Notes: generated from the sequence alone by a model not told the origin. Counted from the stretch's first letter, positions 18,132 to 27,909 are shown. The stretch: 64,000 nucleotides of DNA from UBA12087 sp964370815 (GCA_964370815.1 CAYJKQ010000003.1:235150-299149); one strand, 5' to 3'. Translations and numbers: made by a program.

Positions 18132-18809
18132 ATGAAAAAAGCAATATTAATTATTGGTGTGGTGGTGGCAGCTACAATGGCTTGCAGCCTGTCACCCACC
18201 GTAGACCCTACCGACAGCCCGCCAGGGCAGGTCCAACCCACAATACCAGTCCAGAGTAATATTCTTTTCTCGGACGATTTTTCCAACACCAGCAGCGGTT
18301 GGGACCAGGTAAATGAGGATTTCAAGACCACCGATTACGCAAATGGTGGATACCGGATGTGGCTTTCTGAAACTCAGTATGACATCTGGGCTAATCCTTC
18401 TCAATATTTCTCTGGTCCGGTCAATGTTGAAGTGGATGTTCGAAAGGTTGCAGGACCGGAAGATAATGATTTTGGGATCATCTGCAACTACCAGGATATT
18501 GACAACTTCTATGTTGGACTGGTCAGCAATGATGGGTATGCCGTTATCATGAAAAGACAAAACGGAACTACAGAGTACATCTCGTCCGATGAGATGATTC
18601 CAGTCGATGGCATTAACTCCGGATCAGCCAATAACCATATCCGCTTTGAATGCAACAATGGTGACCTGACCCTGTATGCAAATGGTACCCAGGTCGCCTA
18701 CGTTTATGATAATTCGTTCACCAGTGGAGATGTTGGCTTGCAGGTCGGTACTTTCGATGAAGGCGGAGTGGATTTCCTGTTTGACAATTTTATTGTGACC
18801 AAACCGTAA
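18132..18809 (+). CDS. Lipoprotein with concanavalin/LamG-like domain
   Basis: This 225-residue protein has a lipoprotein signal (VVAATMAC, Cys near residue 17), a short Pro/Thr-rich linker and a beta-jelly-roll domain of the 3-keto-disaccharide hydrolase/LamG type: FSDDFSNTSSGWDQ, YFSGPVNVEVDVRK, FGIICNYQDIDNFYVGLVS, VGLQVGTFDEGGVDFLFDNF. Such modules often bind carbohydrates. ATG 18132 is chosen because it follows GGAGGAG; an upstream in-frame start has no ribosome binding site. Related C-terminal domains occur in the giant protein at 23191-27777. The ligand is unknown. Confidence 0.82.
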   Translation: MKKAILIIGVVVAATMACSLSPTVDPTDSPPGQVQPTIPVQSNILFSDDFSNTSSGWDQVNEDFKTTDYANGGYRMWLSETQYDIWANPSQYFSGPVNVEVDVRKVAGPEDNDFGIICNYQDIDNFYVGLVSNDGYAVIMKRQNGTTEYISSDEMIPVDGINSGSANNHIRFECNNGDLTLYANGTQVAYVYDNSFTSGDVGLQVGTFDEGGVDFLFDNFIVTKP

Positions 18810-18831
18810 CAATAGTATTTAGATCACAGTT

Positions 18832-18870
18832 AAAACAGAGTCGCAAATTTGCGACTCTGTTTTTTTTTAA
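18832..18870 (+). terminator. Intrinsic terminator
   Basis: AAAACAGAGTCGCAAA (18832-18847) and TTTGCGACTCTGTTTT (18848-18863) form an inverted repeat followed by T residues. Confidence 0.88.
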
Positions 18871-19031
18871 TTCCATGGGATGAGAAACCCCTTTCTTGCA
18901 TTCGAGGGTGCTCCACAAGAATCCCGCCGCAGCAATGATGAAAGGAGAATTATCAATATCAACTTTTTTTCGACCGACAATTGCTCCGGAACGCAGTACA
19001 AGTGAGGGTCTCCTCCCTAATAAGGGATCCT

Positions 19032-19081
19032 CACCTGCACTTGCATGCAGGTGCAAGTGTCGCTGCGCTCAGGATGACAAC
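19032..19081. repeat. Compound palindrome and dispersed-repeat-like sequence
   Basis: Two overlapping palindromes can form alternative hairpins: CACCTGCA (19032-19039) with TGCAGGTG (19046-19053), and CACTTGCA (19038-19045) with TGCAAGTG (19052-19059). It is followed by CGCTGCGCTCAGGATGACAA, a phrase I associate with a dispersed intergenic repeat in several bacterial genomes, though this was not checked. The rest of 18871-19154 holds no gene. Confidence 0.5.
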
Positions 19082-19154
19082 TATCTGGTTTACAAACCCG
19101 CCGGCACTAGATCTCCATCGGGAGAATGTAATCTGTCTGAGTAGTTACATTTTT

Positions 19155-22154
19155 TTAGAAACCTTCCAGTTTGGAAAGATCGGCGACACCATCCGCCAGG
19201 TGGACTATGCGTTGCAACAGGGCCAGACGATTTTCACGAAGGGTCCTATCTTCCGTCATAACCATTACCGATTCGAAGAAATTATTGACCAGAGGCAACA
19301 TGGGCAGAAAGGCATTCAGGAAACCATCCACGCTGCCAGCGCTGCGTTCCACTTGCTCGGCAACCTGCAGGGCAGACAGCAACTCCTTTTCGGCTGGTTC
19401 AAGGCAGACTTCTGCTTTAAGCTCAAAAATCTTTTTTTGATCACGGGTGATGCGTACACAACGGGCATAGCCCGGGAGAATGGTGCTCCAATCTTCACGT
19501 TTAACCCAGGAACTTAGCTGCCGGATGGCACGTTTTGCCAGGTCTGGATCATGACCCTGAAATGCCAGCACCGCATCCACCACATCATAACGGTAACCGG
19601 AATCCAACAACAATACACGCTGACGTCCAATGATAAATTCCAATACTTGTTCACGGATGGCAGGTGTTACCGGAACAGGCTGCATGTCTGCCGCGGCCTG
19701 GATAGCGTCCCGCAGGTTGAACGAGAGCCGATACTCAATTAGTGGCTGGACAACCCCGAGAGCAGCGCGGCGTAAGCCAAATGGATCTTTGGTGGCACTG
19801 GGCTGTAAACCAGTAGCAAAAAGACCGGTCATCGAATCCAGGCGATCTGCCAGGGCAACAGCCAACCCCACCAGGCTGTCTGGAACGGGTTGGTACTGCC
19901 CGGCGATGGCTTGCACTACAGAAGGATGCTCGTTATTTCGAAGGGCATACTCAGCCCCCATAATACCCTGCAGGGAGGTCATCTCGACCACCATGCGGGT
20001 CATCAGGTCTGCTTTAGACAGGTGGGCTGCACGGAGAGCGTAGATGGCTTCGTCCGCACTTAATCTCAAGATGGGATTCAGACGAGCCACAAGTTTTTCA
20101 ATGCGATCCGCTTTATCCAGCATGGAGCCAAGCGCTTTTTGAAAGACAAGGGTTGCCAATTTCGATCGGAAATCTTCCAACGTGTGCTTAAGATCTTCAC
20201 GCACGAAGAAAGCCGCATCTGCAAAACGCGCCCGAACCACATGCTCATTTCCCGAGCGCACCAGATCCAAGCCCTGCCCGTCACCATTGCGTACCACCAC
20301 GAAGTATGGCAGTAATTTTCCATCCTTCTCGACAGGGAAATAGCGCTGGTGTTTTTTCATAACCGAGATGAGTACTTCTTTGGGTAAAGCCAGGTATTCA
20401 GGTTCAAAACTACCCAAAAATGGCAGGGGTTTCTCCACCAGGTTGGCAACTTCTGCCAGCAGATCTGGTGTGATAAGAGCCTGCCCTCCGACCGAGGCTG
20501 CCAGTTTATTGGCTTCAACCTCGATCAATTGCTTGCGATCTTCCACATCCAGCAGGATATCATTTTGCTGCATAATGTGTGCATAAGCCTGGGCGGAGTT
20601 GACCCGTATGGGTGGAGAGCCATAAGGACGCAAACCAAAGGACTGGTTGCCCGCGATAAGTCCCGCATATGAAAACGGGATCACTGTTTCACCCAGCAAA
20701 GCCACCAACCAGCGCAACGGGCGCGCAAAGGTCACATTACTGGTATTGTCGTTGTTTTGTGAGGTCGGCAGCCAGCGCATGGATTTCTCGAACTTGATGC
20801 ACGCGATCCATGCCGGTAGGACTTCAAGAAGAACCTGTGGCGTGGGGCGCCCGGACTGTTTGACCTGTGCCACCACATAGCGACCTCCATCGATCTCCTG
20901 CACTTGCAAGTCTTTGACATCCAGCCCTTTGCCACGCGCAAAACCTTCGGCGGTTTTGGTGGGGTTGCCGGCAGCATCAAAAGCCCGTTCGGCGGGCGGA
21001 CCTTTTACTTCTTCTTCGAGATCGGTCTGGCGATCTGCCAGATCTGCTATAGACACGACCAGGCGGCGCGGTGTACCATATATTTTTACAGCACCATGTT
21101 CGAGACGCAAATCGCTTAACAGAGCCGGGACACGCAAGCGCAACTGCGCCAGGGCTGAATCCAGGTCTGCAGCGGGCAGTTCCTCGACACCGATCTCCAG
21201 CAGGAAAGCCTGGGGACCGGTCTCACCATCTTCCAGTTGGGGTGGGATGGTCTCCTCAGGCGTCCTGTCAGCGCTAACTTTTATAAGCGGGTATTCCAAC
21301 TCCTGGCGTTGAAGCAGGTATGATTCCGCCACACGGCGAGCCATGTTGCGGATGCGTCCGAAGAAAGCCTGGCGCTCGGTCACACCGATCGCGCCGCGTG
21401 TATCGAGAACGTTGAAAGTATGCGAGCATTTGAGGACATAATCATGAGCCGGGAGCAAGAGACCCTGCTCGAGACAGGCGATGGCTTCGGCTTCAAACAG
21501 GTCATACATCTGGCGCAGGCGGGAAACATCCCCGATCTCAAAGTAATACCTGCTGTGCTCATATTCATCACGTTGACGCACCTCCCCATAGGTGACGTTT
21601 TCATTCCAGGGTTCATCCCAGATGGCAGGGGCATCGCGCAGGGCGATCAGGATACGTTCGAGACCATAAGTGATCTCGACTGCAACCGGGTCCAGGGTTT
21701 GACCACCGACCTGCTGGAAATAGGTGAATTGGGTGATCTCCTGCCCATCCAACCAGATCTCCCAACCCAGCCCCCAGGCAGAGATGGCAGGCTGCTCCCA
21801 ATTGTCTTCCACCAGGCGGATGTCGTGCTGGCGCGGGTCGATACCCAATGCCTGGAGGGATCGAATGTAAAGTTCGACCGGGTTGCCCGGAACCGGTTTC
21901 AAGATGACCTGGAACTGGGTGTGCTGCTGAAAACGGTTGGGGTTCTCACCATAGCGTCCATCGTCCGGGCGCACCGAAGGCTCGACGTAAGCGACGTGCC
22001 AGGGTTCGGGACCGAGCACGCGCAAAAAAGTGGCGGGATTCATGGTGCCAGCACCGACTTGGGTGTAATAGGGCTGCCAGATCAGGCAGCCGTGTGCTGC
22101 CCAGAATTCCTGCAATTTAAGGATGATGGATTGAAAGTCTAGAGGTTCGGTCAT
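19155..22154 (-). CDS. glyQS: Glycyl-tRNA synthetase, alpha-beta fusion
   Basis: This 999-residue protein joins both chains of the bacterial-type glycyl-tRNA synthetase. Residues 1 to about 295 are the alpha chain (catalytic core: GCLIWQPYYTQVGAGTMNPA, YVEPSVRPDDGRYGENPNR, ITYGLERI). From about residue 310 the beta chain follows (LLEIGVEELPA, KIYGTPRRLVV, KKHQRYFPV, ADRLDSMTGLFATG), ending with the tRNA-binding part. Fusion of GlyQ and GlyS is known from Chlamydiae and some other lineages. It ensures a 1:1 ratio of chains. No T-box leader is visible ahead of it. It is a single gene, with no neighbours related in function. Confidence 0.95.
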   Translation of the reverse strand: MTEPLDFQSIILKLQEFWAAHGCLIWQPYYTQVGAGTMNPATFLRVLGPEPWHVAYVEPSVRPDDGRYGENPNRFQQHTQFQVILKPVPGNPVELYIRSLQALGIDPRQHDIRLVEDNWEQPAISAWGLGWEIWLDGQEITQFTYFQQVGGQTLDPVAVEITYGLERILIALRDAPAIWDEPWNENVTYGEVRQRDEYEHSRYYFEIGDVSRLRQMYDLFEAEAIACLEQGLLLPAHDYVLKCSHTFNVLDTRGAIGVTERQAFFGRIRNMARRVAESYLLQRQELEYPLIKVSADRTPEETIPPQLEDGETGPQAFLLEIGVEELPAADLDSALAQLRLRVPALLSDLRLEHGAVKIYGTPRRLVVSIADLADRQTDLEEEVKGPPAERAFDAAGNPTKTAEGFARGKGLDVKDLQVQEIDGGRYVVAQVKQSGRPTPQVLLEVLPAWIACIKFEKSMRWLPTSQNNDNTSNVTFARPLRWLVALLGETVIPFSYAGLIAGNQSFGLRPYGSPPIRVNSAQAYAHIMQQNDILLDVEDRKQLIEVEANKLAASVGGQALITPDLLAEVANLVEKPLPFLGSFEPEYLALPKEVLISVMKKHQRYFPVEKDGKLLPYFVVVRNGDGQGLDLVRSGNEHVVRARFADAAFFVREDLKHTLEDFRSKLATLVFQKALGSMLDKADRIEKLVARLNPILRLSADEAIYALRAAHLSKADLMTRMVVEMTSLQGIMGAEYALRNNEHPSVVQAIAGQYQPVPDSLVGLAVALADRLDSMTGLFATGLQPSATKDPFGLRRAALGVVQPLIEYRLSFNLRDAIQAAADMQPVPVTPAIREQVLEFIIGRQRVLLLDSGYRYDVVDAVLAFQGHDPDLAKRAIRQLSSWVKREDWSTILPGYARCVRITRDQKKIFELKAEVCLEPAEKELLSALQVAEQVERSAGSVDGFLNAFLPMLPLVNNFFESVMVMTEDRTLRENRLALLQRIVHLADGVADLSKLEGF

Positions 22155-22422
22155 AGGAAATCCAAATATTGATGTGAATTTGAAGCGTCTGGAAGATTAT
22201 ACCGTAAAGCCAAACAAAAGAGGCTTGCAAGGTTCCACTCATTATCAAGCAGACCATCCCCTGATTGGTAACCGGAGTTATATGAAATTATCTGCCAAGT
22301 GAACATTCAGGATCTGCAGTGATGAGATCGACTCTGCACCAGCCCAATGAGGTTTACTGGTCTCAAGTATAATATGAACACATTCATTTGTTATCCATAG
22401 CACAAACCCAGGAGAATTTTCA

Positions 22423-22776
22423 ATGGAAAACACTGTCAAAACAAACCGCCTGGCACTGATCAGTTTTATTTGCGGGTTGATCGCCCTGCTAAGTCTTGGG
22501 CTATATTATGTATTGTTTGGGAAAGCATATGGAACCGCAACCGGGAATATTAACACTGTGCTGCTATCGATCATGGACCTAACGGTGCCTGTGCGAAATG
22601 TATTCAGCTCAGCCGCGGTAATAACGGGTATCTTAGCGCTGGTGGAGATCAAGAAAAAAGAAGGCGCTGAGAAAGGCAAGTTATTGGCATGGGTGGGCAT
22701 TTTGCTGGGCGCGGTCTGGTTTCTCGTCCGCATTGTGGTCGGGTTGGTCTTCTTATTGTCAGAAATTGTGAACTGA
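22423..22776 (+). CDS. Small membrane protein, DUF4190-like
   Basis: This 117-residue protein has three likely membrane helices (LISFICGLIALLSLGLYYVL, VFSSAAVITGILALVEI, LLAWVGILLGAVWFLVRIVV). The repeated pattern of a Gly-rich helix plus a short charged loop (KKKEGAEKGKLLAWVGI) resembles DUF4190-type proteins. GGAG lies nine bases before the ATG, and a TATAAT sits near 22368. The function is unknown. Confidence 0.7.
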   Translation: MENTVKTNRLALISFICGLIALLSLGLYYVLFGKAYGTATGNINTVLLSIMDLTVPVRNVFSSAAVITGILALVEIKKKEGAEKGKLLAWVGILLGAVWFLVRIVVGLVFLLSEIVN

Positions 22777-22825
22777 GCGGACAAGAAAGACCCGAAGACC
22801 TTACCATTGGTTTAAATAGCATTTC

Positions 22826-22935
22826 GTTGGGTTTCACCCTGTCCTGGAAAAAGCAACCAGTACCTACGGCGGGTACTTTGCGGGGTTATGGATTACCAGC
22901 CAGGAAATATCCTGGAACCCCTCAACCCAACCTAC
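22826..22935 (+). repeat. GTTGGGTT-type intergenic repeat, long form
   Basis: It starts GTTGGGTTTCACCCTGTCC and ends CCCCTCAACCCAACCTAC. It shares ordered blocks with 23055-23165 and with the inverted unit 2950-3057. Confidence 0.8.
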
Positions 22936-22957
22936 TAAAACCGAATATTGCGATAGT

Positions 22958-23020
22958 GTTGGGTTTTGCTCTGGTTTTGAAAGAAATTCAGCCTCCTTGA
23001 TCCGCTCAACCCAACCTACA
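22958..23020 (+). repeat. GTTGGGTT-type intergenic repeat, short form
   Basis: It has the same ends (GTTGGGTTTTG and CGCTCAACCCAACCTAC) but lacks the middle blocks, like 3071-3132. Confidence 0.65.
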
Positions 23021-23054
23021 AATAATCTGGCAATCCATCCAAGCGCAGCATGTC

Positions 23055-23165
23055 GTTGGGTTTCACCCTGTCCTGGGAAAAGCAACCAGGACCTACGGCG
23101 GGTACTTGGCAGGGCTATGGATCCCCGCCCAGAAAATGCCCGTGAGCCCCTCTACCCAACCTACC
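23055..23165 (+). repeat. GTTGGGTT-type intergenic repeat, long form
   Basis: A second full unit in the same orientation as 22826-22935: GTTGGGTTTCACCCTGTCC, CAACCAGGACCTACGGCGGG, and the end CTCTACCCAACCTACC. The array ends 25 bases from the stop codon of the giant secreted gene, so it lies in that gene's transcript end. Confidence 0.8.
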
Positions 23166-23190
23166 AAAGATCCGAGGTGGTGTTGGAAGG

Positions 23191-26100
23191 CTAAGGGGAT
23201 CGTTCGAGACTGCCGCCCGGGACTTCCACTCCCGCTTCAACCTGTTCAATGATATTGAGGTCCACAGTCGATGTGGTCAGTTTCGCCCAGTCGACATAAA
23301 GAATTCCGGCAGCAGCATCCCGATAGAAGCCAAACCCGACCTGCCCGGTCGTGAGGGTGTCATCACTGCCATTCCAAACCAGGTGGTTGTTAATGTAGAA
23401 CTTCAACGAAGGGCCAACAGCAACCACCTTGAGCGTGTTCCAGCCATTCTTGACAATGGCTGCAGTGGTGGTCCAATCCTTCAATGCCACAGACGAGCCA
23501 TCACCTGTGATCTCAAAAACGGAGAAATAACCGCTATTGGTATACTGGAACGAGTAGGAGGGTTTCCAGGAATTACTTGCTGTCAGGCTGGTGGGTGTTC
23601 CACGGATGATGATGCGATTGACGCAGCTTGTGCAGGTTCCTGTGCGTTTCATGCGGACCTGATAGGTCATGTCTGCATAAGCATTTATATGCTTGGCAGA
23701 GGCGACGAGGTTGGCTAGACCCGTTGAGCGGTAGTATTTCCCACTTGCGATTAACCAGTTACCTCTGACCCTCCACCAGCCGGCTGAGGAGCCGTTGAAA
23801 CTGGATATGAAACCGGCAGCTGCCTGTTTCCGCCAGCCTGTGTTGGGTACACTGAAGATACTGCAACCGGACGCGTTGCAAGCCTTGACCCAGTAATAAT
23901 AGGTCTGACCGGGTGTGGCAGTGGTGTCTGCGAAGGAAGGAAGGGTTGGTCTGCCCAGCAGGCTTTTTACCCCTCTTGCGCTGGCTGCACGATAGACTCT
24001 GTAGGAGGTGGCTCCACTGGATGCGTCCCAGTCCAACTGGACCCGATCGGTATACGTCCCGTCACTGGCTTGCAGATTGGTCGGTCGGGGAGGTTTGGTA
24101 GTTGTCGATGCGGTTATGTCCAGGCACCAACCATTTGCAAGACTGCCTGAATCCCCCGCTGCATCATCGGTTATATACAGACTCCAGGTTCCGTTTGGAT
24201 TGGTTCCATTGAAAGTGGCCAATGTGGTAAACCCGGAGGGTGAAGGAGCAGGCGCAGGAAAGGTATCGCCGGTTGAGTAGTTGGTCGGGAGAAACGTACC
24301 TCCGGTTAAGGGCACGGAAGACAAATATTGAGCAGCACTGTCATCCAATGTCAGGTTGAGATCGTTGATGGCAGTACTGCCACCCGCATCCGACTGGATG
24401 ATCAGATTCTGACCCTGTGGACCCACCAGCAATATGTCGATATCGGCGGGCCAGGTGTGACTCAACCCGCGCAGTTGTACGTTGACATCGGTGGTCGAGG
24501 TGTCCAAACCAGCAACTATTATGTTGGAAGGATAGAGTGAAGCTGCACCAGAACTATTGATGTTGATCGGGGTAGTATTGCAATTGCCAGGACTGACATC
24601 CTGTACATAGGTTGCTGTCACGGTGTGGGCGCTGGCAGGCATATTCAAAATATTGCTGGATGAAGCATTTGTACCTGTCCAATATTCCAGGTGATAACCT
24701 GAGGCAGGGTTTGCGGTCATGGTGATGGTCTGCCCGGCAGTGTATTGCCCGGATGCACAGCCCGTGGAATTCGTCGGGCTGGCGGTGGGTTGGCTGCCTG
24801 ATCCTTCGTAATTGCGGGTCAGAGTGTAACAGGGCGGCGGATTCTCAACATAGTTGACAGTGACGGTATGGACACTTTCCGGCATGGTCACGGTGTTGGT
24901 CGTGGATGTGGAGCCATTGCTGGTGGTGCCGCTCCAACTGCCGACACTCCAGCCGCTGGTCGGGGTGGCGGTGACTGTGATGCTTTCCCCGGCGTGATAG
25001 CTCCCGCTGGCACAACCACTGGAATTGGAAGGATTGGCGGATGGGTCACTCCCGTTCCCGGTATGTGTGCGGGTCAATGCATAACAGGTGAGAGGAATCT
25101 CAACATAGTTGACAGTGGCGGTGCGCGTTCCAACCGGCATGGTGACGGTGTTGGTCTTGGAAGTGGAAGCGTTGTTGTCCGTCCCGCTCCAACTGCTCAC
25201 TGTCCAGCCGCTGGCTGGATTGGCTGTCAGAGAGATGCTCTGCCCGGAATGATAGCTCCCGCTGGCACAACCGCTGGAATTGGTTGGACTGGCAATCGGA
25301 TCATCCCCACTGCCGGTATGCGTACGCGTGAGAGCATAACAATTCCGCGTAAAGGTGGCTGTGACCGACTTGGCCGCGGTCATGGTCAGGTTACAGGTGC
25401 CGGTACCAGTACAAGCGCCGCTCCAGCCTGTAAAGGTGGAACCGCTGGCAGCGGCTGCTGTCAAGGTGACGCTGGTGTTGTAGTTGTAGGTTTGGGAACA
25501 ATCCGATCCGCAACTGATGCCAGCCGGGTTGCTGGTGACCGTGCCGCTGCCATTACCTGCCTTGCTGACTGTCAGGGTGTAGGTTTTCAGGGTGAACGTG
25601 GCTGTAACCGACTTGGCCGCGGTCATGGTCACAATACAGGAGCCAGTGCCGGTACAGGCTCCACTCCAGCCCGTGAAGGTGGAGCTGGTGGAAGGGGCTG
25701 CCGTCAGGGTGACGCTGGTGTTGTAGTTGTAGGTTTGGGAACAATCCGATCCGCAGCTGATGCCAGCCGGACTGCTGGTGACCGTACCGCTGCCGGTGCC
25801 TGCCTTGCTGACTGTCAGGCTATAGGTTTTTAAAATGTAATTGACCGTCACCGTTCTGGCGGCGTTTGGCATGGTGACGGTATTTGTGTTCGAGGTGCTG
25901 GCGTTGTTGTTCGTCCCGCTCCAACTGCCCACTTTCCAGCCGGTGGCAGGGCTGGCTGTGACTGTGATGGCCTGGTTGCTCTTGTAATTCCCACTTGTGC
26001 AGCCTGTTGAGTTGGCTGGGCTGGCGGTTGGGACGCTGCCGCCACTGCTGGTGTTGCGCGCCCTGGTCAGGAGGTGGCAGGTTCGGTAATCGATCGAATT

Positions 26101-27777
26101 CTGGTAAATGGACAACAGGACGTTATCCTTGGAACCCGAATGACGGGATTGCCAGGCTGACCAGAACTCGCTCAGGTTGTTGTCATTCTGATGGTAGAGT
26201 GTGTCCCAGAGATCAGGGAACAGGTTGGAGGTCTTGTCGGTGCCTTCATTGTTGCCATCCACCAGGTCCCATAAGACGCCTACGATCCGACCCTCAACAT
26301 CATCCCCTTCATCCCAATCGGTAGTGCCCCAGGTGGGTGTTTCGATATTCTCTGTCGCACCGCTGTAATAACGCAGCACCGGATCGTTCGTTACCAAGAC
26401 CACCAGACCATTAGCCCAACCCTCCGTCCAGGCACAGTTAACATGGCTTGAACTTTTCAAGTAATGCGGGCTGGGGCAATTGGTGGTGGGGAAGGTGTTG
26501 CCGTACACGGTGTACATGATATTGTGCCCAAACTCGTGGATGACCGATTTGCTGGTATCGGGATTATCAACCCCCATGTGGATATTTCCTCCCTGTGTGT
26601 AATAGGCACCATTGGGTGTGCTGCTGTTCCATTCCACGGTGGTTGAACCGGTGGTTTCCTGGGGGCTCTGCCCGCTGCCGGTCGTGTTCCAGACATAATA
26701 AAAAACATCGATGATGTCCCGTTCGGTCCAGAAGGCTTGTTCTGGAAATCCTCCATCATTCAAGGTCCATGTGCCAATACTGCGCGTGCCATCAGACAAG
26801 ACGGTTGCGCTGGAGGAAGTAGCACTATAGCTGTTGTCGATATCTGGAGTGGTACCCGAATCAGGGTTGATCACCACCAGTTTATCCGAGTAAGGATCAT
26901 AGGAGACATAGGTGTACATCCTGGTCTTGACACCCACTGAGCCGGGGTTTGTGAACGGTCCGCAGGAATAGTAACCATTGAAATCTGCCCAGCACCAGGC
27001 CAGGTGATTCTCATTATCCCCGCGTAGGATCTCAATTAAAAGGTCTCGAGCAATGGCATGGTTATTGCTCCGGTCGTGGTATTGCCAGGTCCCGGTCACG
27101 GTCAGATCACCGGCAGCTGTCATACTATCCGCAACCTGGTCTCCATTTTTTATATCAAGGTTTGGGAAAGTCCCCTGCGGCTCCTGTGGAGTTTCCGGTT
27201 GGTTCGCGCCAGCTGCTGCACCCCCCGGGATGAGAATCCCATCCCCGGGTATTTCCAGTTGAGTATTGGTATCAGCCTGCCAGGGTATTGCGGCAAAAGC
27301 CGGCAGGCTCTCGAATTGACCGATGTTCAGAAAGAGGGCAGCCAGGCTTCCCCAGGCGTTGGTGGCATCGATCGGACGGTAGGCGCGGCAGCGCAAGGTG
27401 GTGTTCCCCTCAGCGGTGAACTTGACCCTGGCAGAGAAGGTAACCTCTTCTCCTGCGATTAAATCTCCCTGCCAGTGGGTGACCCCGTCCAATACCTGTG
27501 CCCCTTGCGGCAGCTCCAGGCTGACCTGTGTTCCAGGAGAGTCATAGATGCTTTCCACTGTGCAGCTCAGCCTGACCACCTGCCCCAGCAGAGGCAGCTC
27601 GCTCAATTTCAGGGTGGTTAGGATTGGTGACTCATCTTCGCTTTGAACCGTTTTGCTGATGATCTCAGCACCAAAAACAGGAGGGCTCGATGTGGCTGTG
27701 GATACCACCAATAGCAGGATCAGGGTTGGAATCACCTGTATTATTGATCTCGTTTTCAATCCTTGTAAAATATTCAT
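23191..27777 (-). CDS. Giant secreted metalloprotease-like multidomain protein
   Basis: This 1528-residue exported protein has a signal peptide ending near VFGA, then a beta domain (about 50-175) shared with the lipoprotein upstream. A putative zinc metalloprotease region follows: HEFGH at 414-418, with a downstream Glu in WTEGWAN as possible third ligand (gluzincin pattern). Six InlB-B/Flg_new_2-type repeats run from about 560 to 1060 (each with TLT or ALTRTHTG, GSYHSGQSISLTANPASGW, WSGTD). A proprotein-convertase P domain (about 1064-1215), a fibronectin type III domain (about 1230-1310) and a LamG-like domain end the chain. The many paired Cys suggest an extracellular setting. It probably cleaves proteins at the cell surface or in the medium; substrate unknown. 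Confidence 0.85.
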   Translation of the reverse strand: MNILQGLKTRSIIQVIPTLILLLVVSTATSSPPVFGAEIISKTVQSEDESPILTTLKLSELPLLGQVVRLSCTVESIYDSPGTQVSLELPQGAQVLDGVTHWQGDLIAGEEVTFSARVKFTAEGNTTLRCRAYRPIDATNAWGSLAALFLNIGQFESLPAFAAIPWQADTNTQLEIPGDGILIPGGAAAGANQPETPQEPQGTFPNLDIKNGDQVADSMTAAGDLTVTGTWQYHDRSNNHAIARDLLIEILRGDNENHLAWCWADFNGYYSCGPFTNPGSVGVKTRMYTYVSYDPYSDKLVVINPDSGTTPDIDNSYSATSSSATVLSDGTRSIGTWTLNDGGFPEQAFWTERDIIDVFYYVWNTTGSGQSPQETTGSTTVEWNSSTPNGAYYTQGGNIHMGVDNPDTSKSVIHEFGHNIMYTVYGNTFPTTNCPSPHYLKSSSHVNCAWTEGWANGLVVLVTNDPVLRYYSGATENIETPTWGTTDWDEGDDVEGRIVGVLWDLVDGNNEGTDKTSNLFPDLWDTLYHQNDNNLSEFWSAWQSRHSGSKDNVLLSIYQNSIDYRTCHLLTRARNTSSGGSVPTASPANSTGCTSGNYKSNQAITVTASPATGWKVGSWSGTNNNASTSNTNTVTMPNAARTVTVNYILKTYSLTVSKAGTGSGTVTSSPAGISCGSDCSQTYNYNTSVTLTAAPSTSSTFTGWSGACTGTGSCIVTMTAAKSVTATFTLKTYTLTVSKAGNGSGTVTSNPAGISCGSDCSQTYNYNTSVTLTAAAASGSTFTGWSGACTGTGTCNLTMTAAKSVTATFTRNCYALTRTHTGSGDDPIASPTNSSGCASGSYHSGQSISLTANPASGWTVSSWSGTDNNASTSKTNTVTMPVGTRTATVNYVEIPLTCYALTRTHTGNGSDPSANPSNSSGCASGSYHAGESITVTATPTSGWSVGSWSGTTSNGSTSTTNTVTMPESVHTVTVNYVENPPPCYTLTRNYEGSGSQPTASPTNSTGCASGQYTAGQTITMTANPASGYHLEYWTGTNASSSNILNMPASAHTVTATYVQDVSPGNCNTTPININSSGAASLYPSNIIVAGLDTSTTDVNVQLRGLSHTWPADIDILLVGPQGQNLIIQSDAGGSTAINDLNLTLDDSAAQYLSSVPLTGGTFLPTNYSTGDTFPAPAPSPSGFTTLATFNGTNPNGTWSLYITDDAAGDSGSLANGWCLDITASTTTKPPRPTNLQASDGTYTDRVQLDWDASSGATSYRVYRAASARGVKSLLGRPTLPSFADTTATPGQTYYYWVKACNASGCSIFSVPNTGWRKQAAAGFISSFNGSSAGWWRVRGNWLIASGKYYRSTGLANLVASAKHINAYADMTYQVRMKRTGTCTSCVNRIIIRGTPTSLTASNSWKPSYSFQYTNSGYFSVFEITGDGSSVALKDWTTTAAIVKNGWNTLKVVAVGPSLKFYINNHLVWNGSDDTLTTGQVGFGFYRDAAAGILYVDWAKLTTSTVDLNIIEQVEAGVEVPGGSLERSP
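25340..25830. repeat. Tandem coding repeats of about 237 bp
   Basis: Two InlB-type repeats of the giant protein are nearly identical at DNA level; both contain GTGTTGTAGTTGTAGGTTTG and GAACAATCCGATCCGCA. Such recent duplication allows repeat number to change by recombination or to be misassembled. Confidence 0.75.
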
Positions 27778-27840
27778 CGAAACCTCCTGGCGATATCAGA
27801 AAACTTCAACTTTTTTCACAGACACAAATCTTAAATTATT

Positions 27841-27909
27841 CCTTTAAGTTGTATCATCTCAATACTTCGGGGGAAAGTGCCCCATTTTTTTGAGATGTAC
27901 CTTTAAGTT
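27841..27909. repeat. CATCTCAA-family palindrome with direct repeats
   Basis: CATCTCAA (27855-27862) and TTGAGATG (27890-27897) enclose GGGGGAAAGTGCCCC. The exact 10-base direct repeat CCTTTAAGTT flanks the unit at 27841-27850 and 27900-27909, as a target duplication would. It lies between the giant protease-like gene and its lipoprotein paralogue. Confidence 0.7.

Noticed and set aside
25340..25830. CRISPR array
   Set aside because: The repeats are about 237 bp long, coding, and without spacers; no other array-like pattern was seen in the window.
24868..25833. Long plus-strand open frame opposite the repeat region of the giant protein
   Set aside because: It is antisense to a clear repeat protein, is Gly/Ala-rich low-complexity and has no ribosome binding site.
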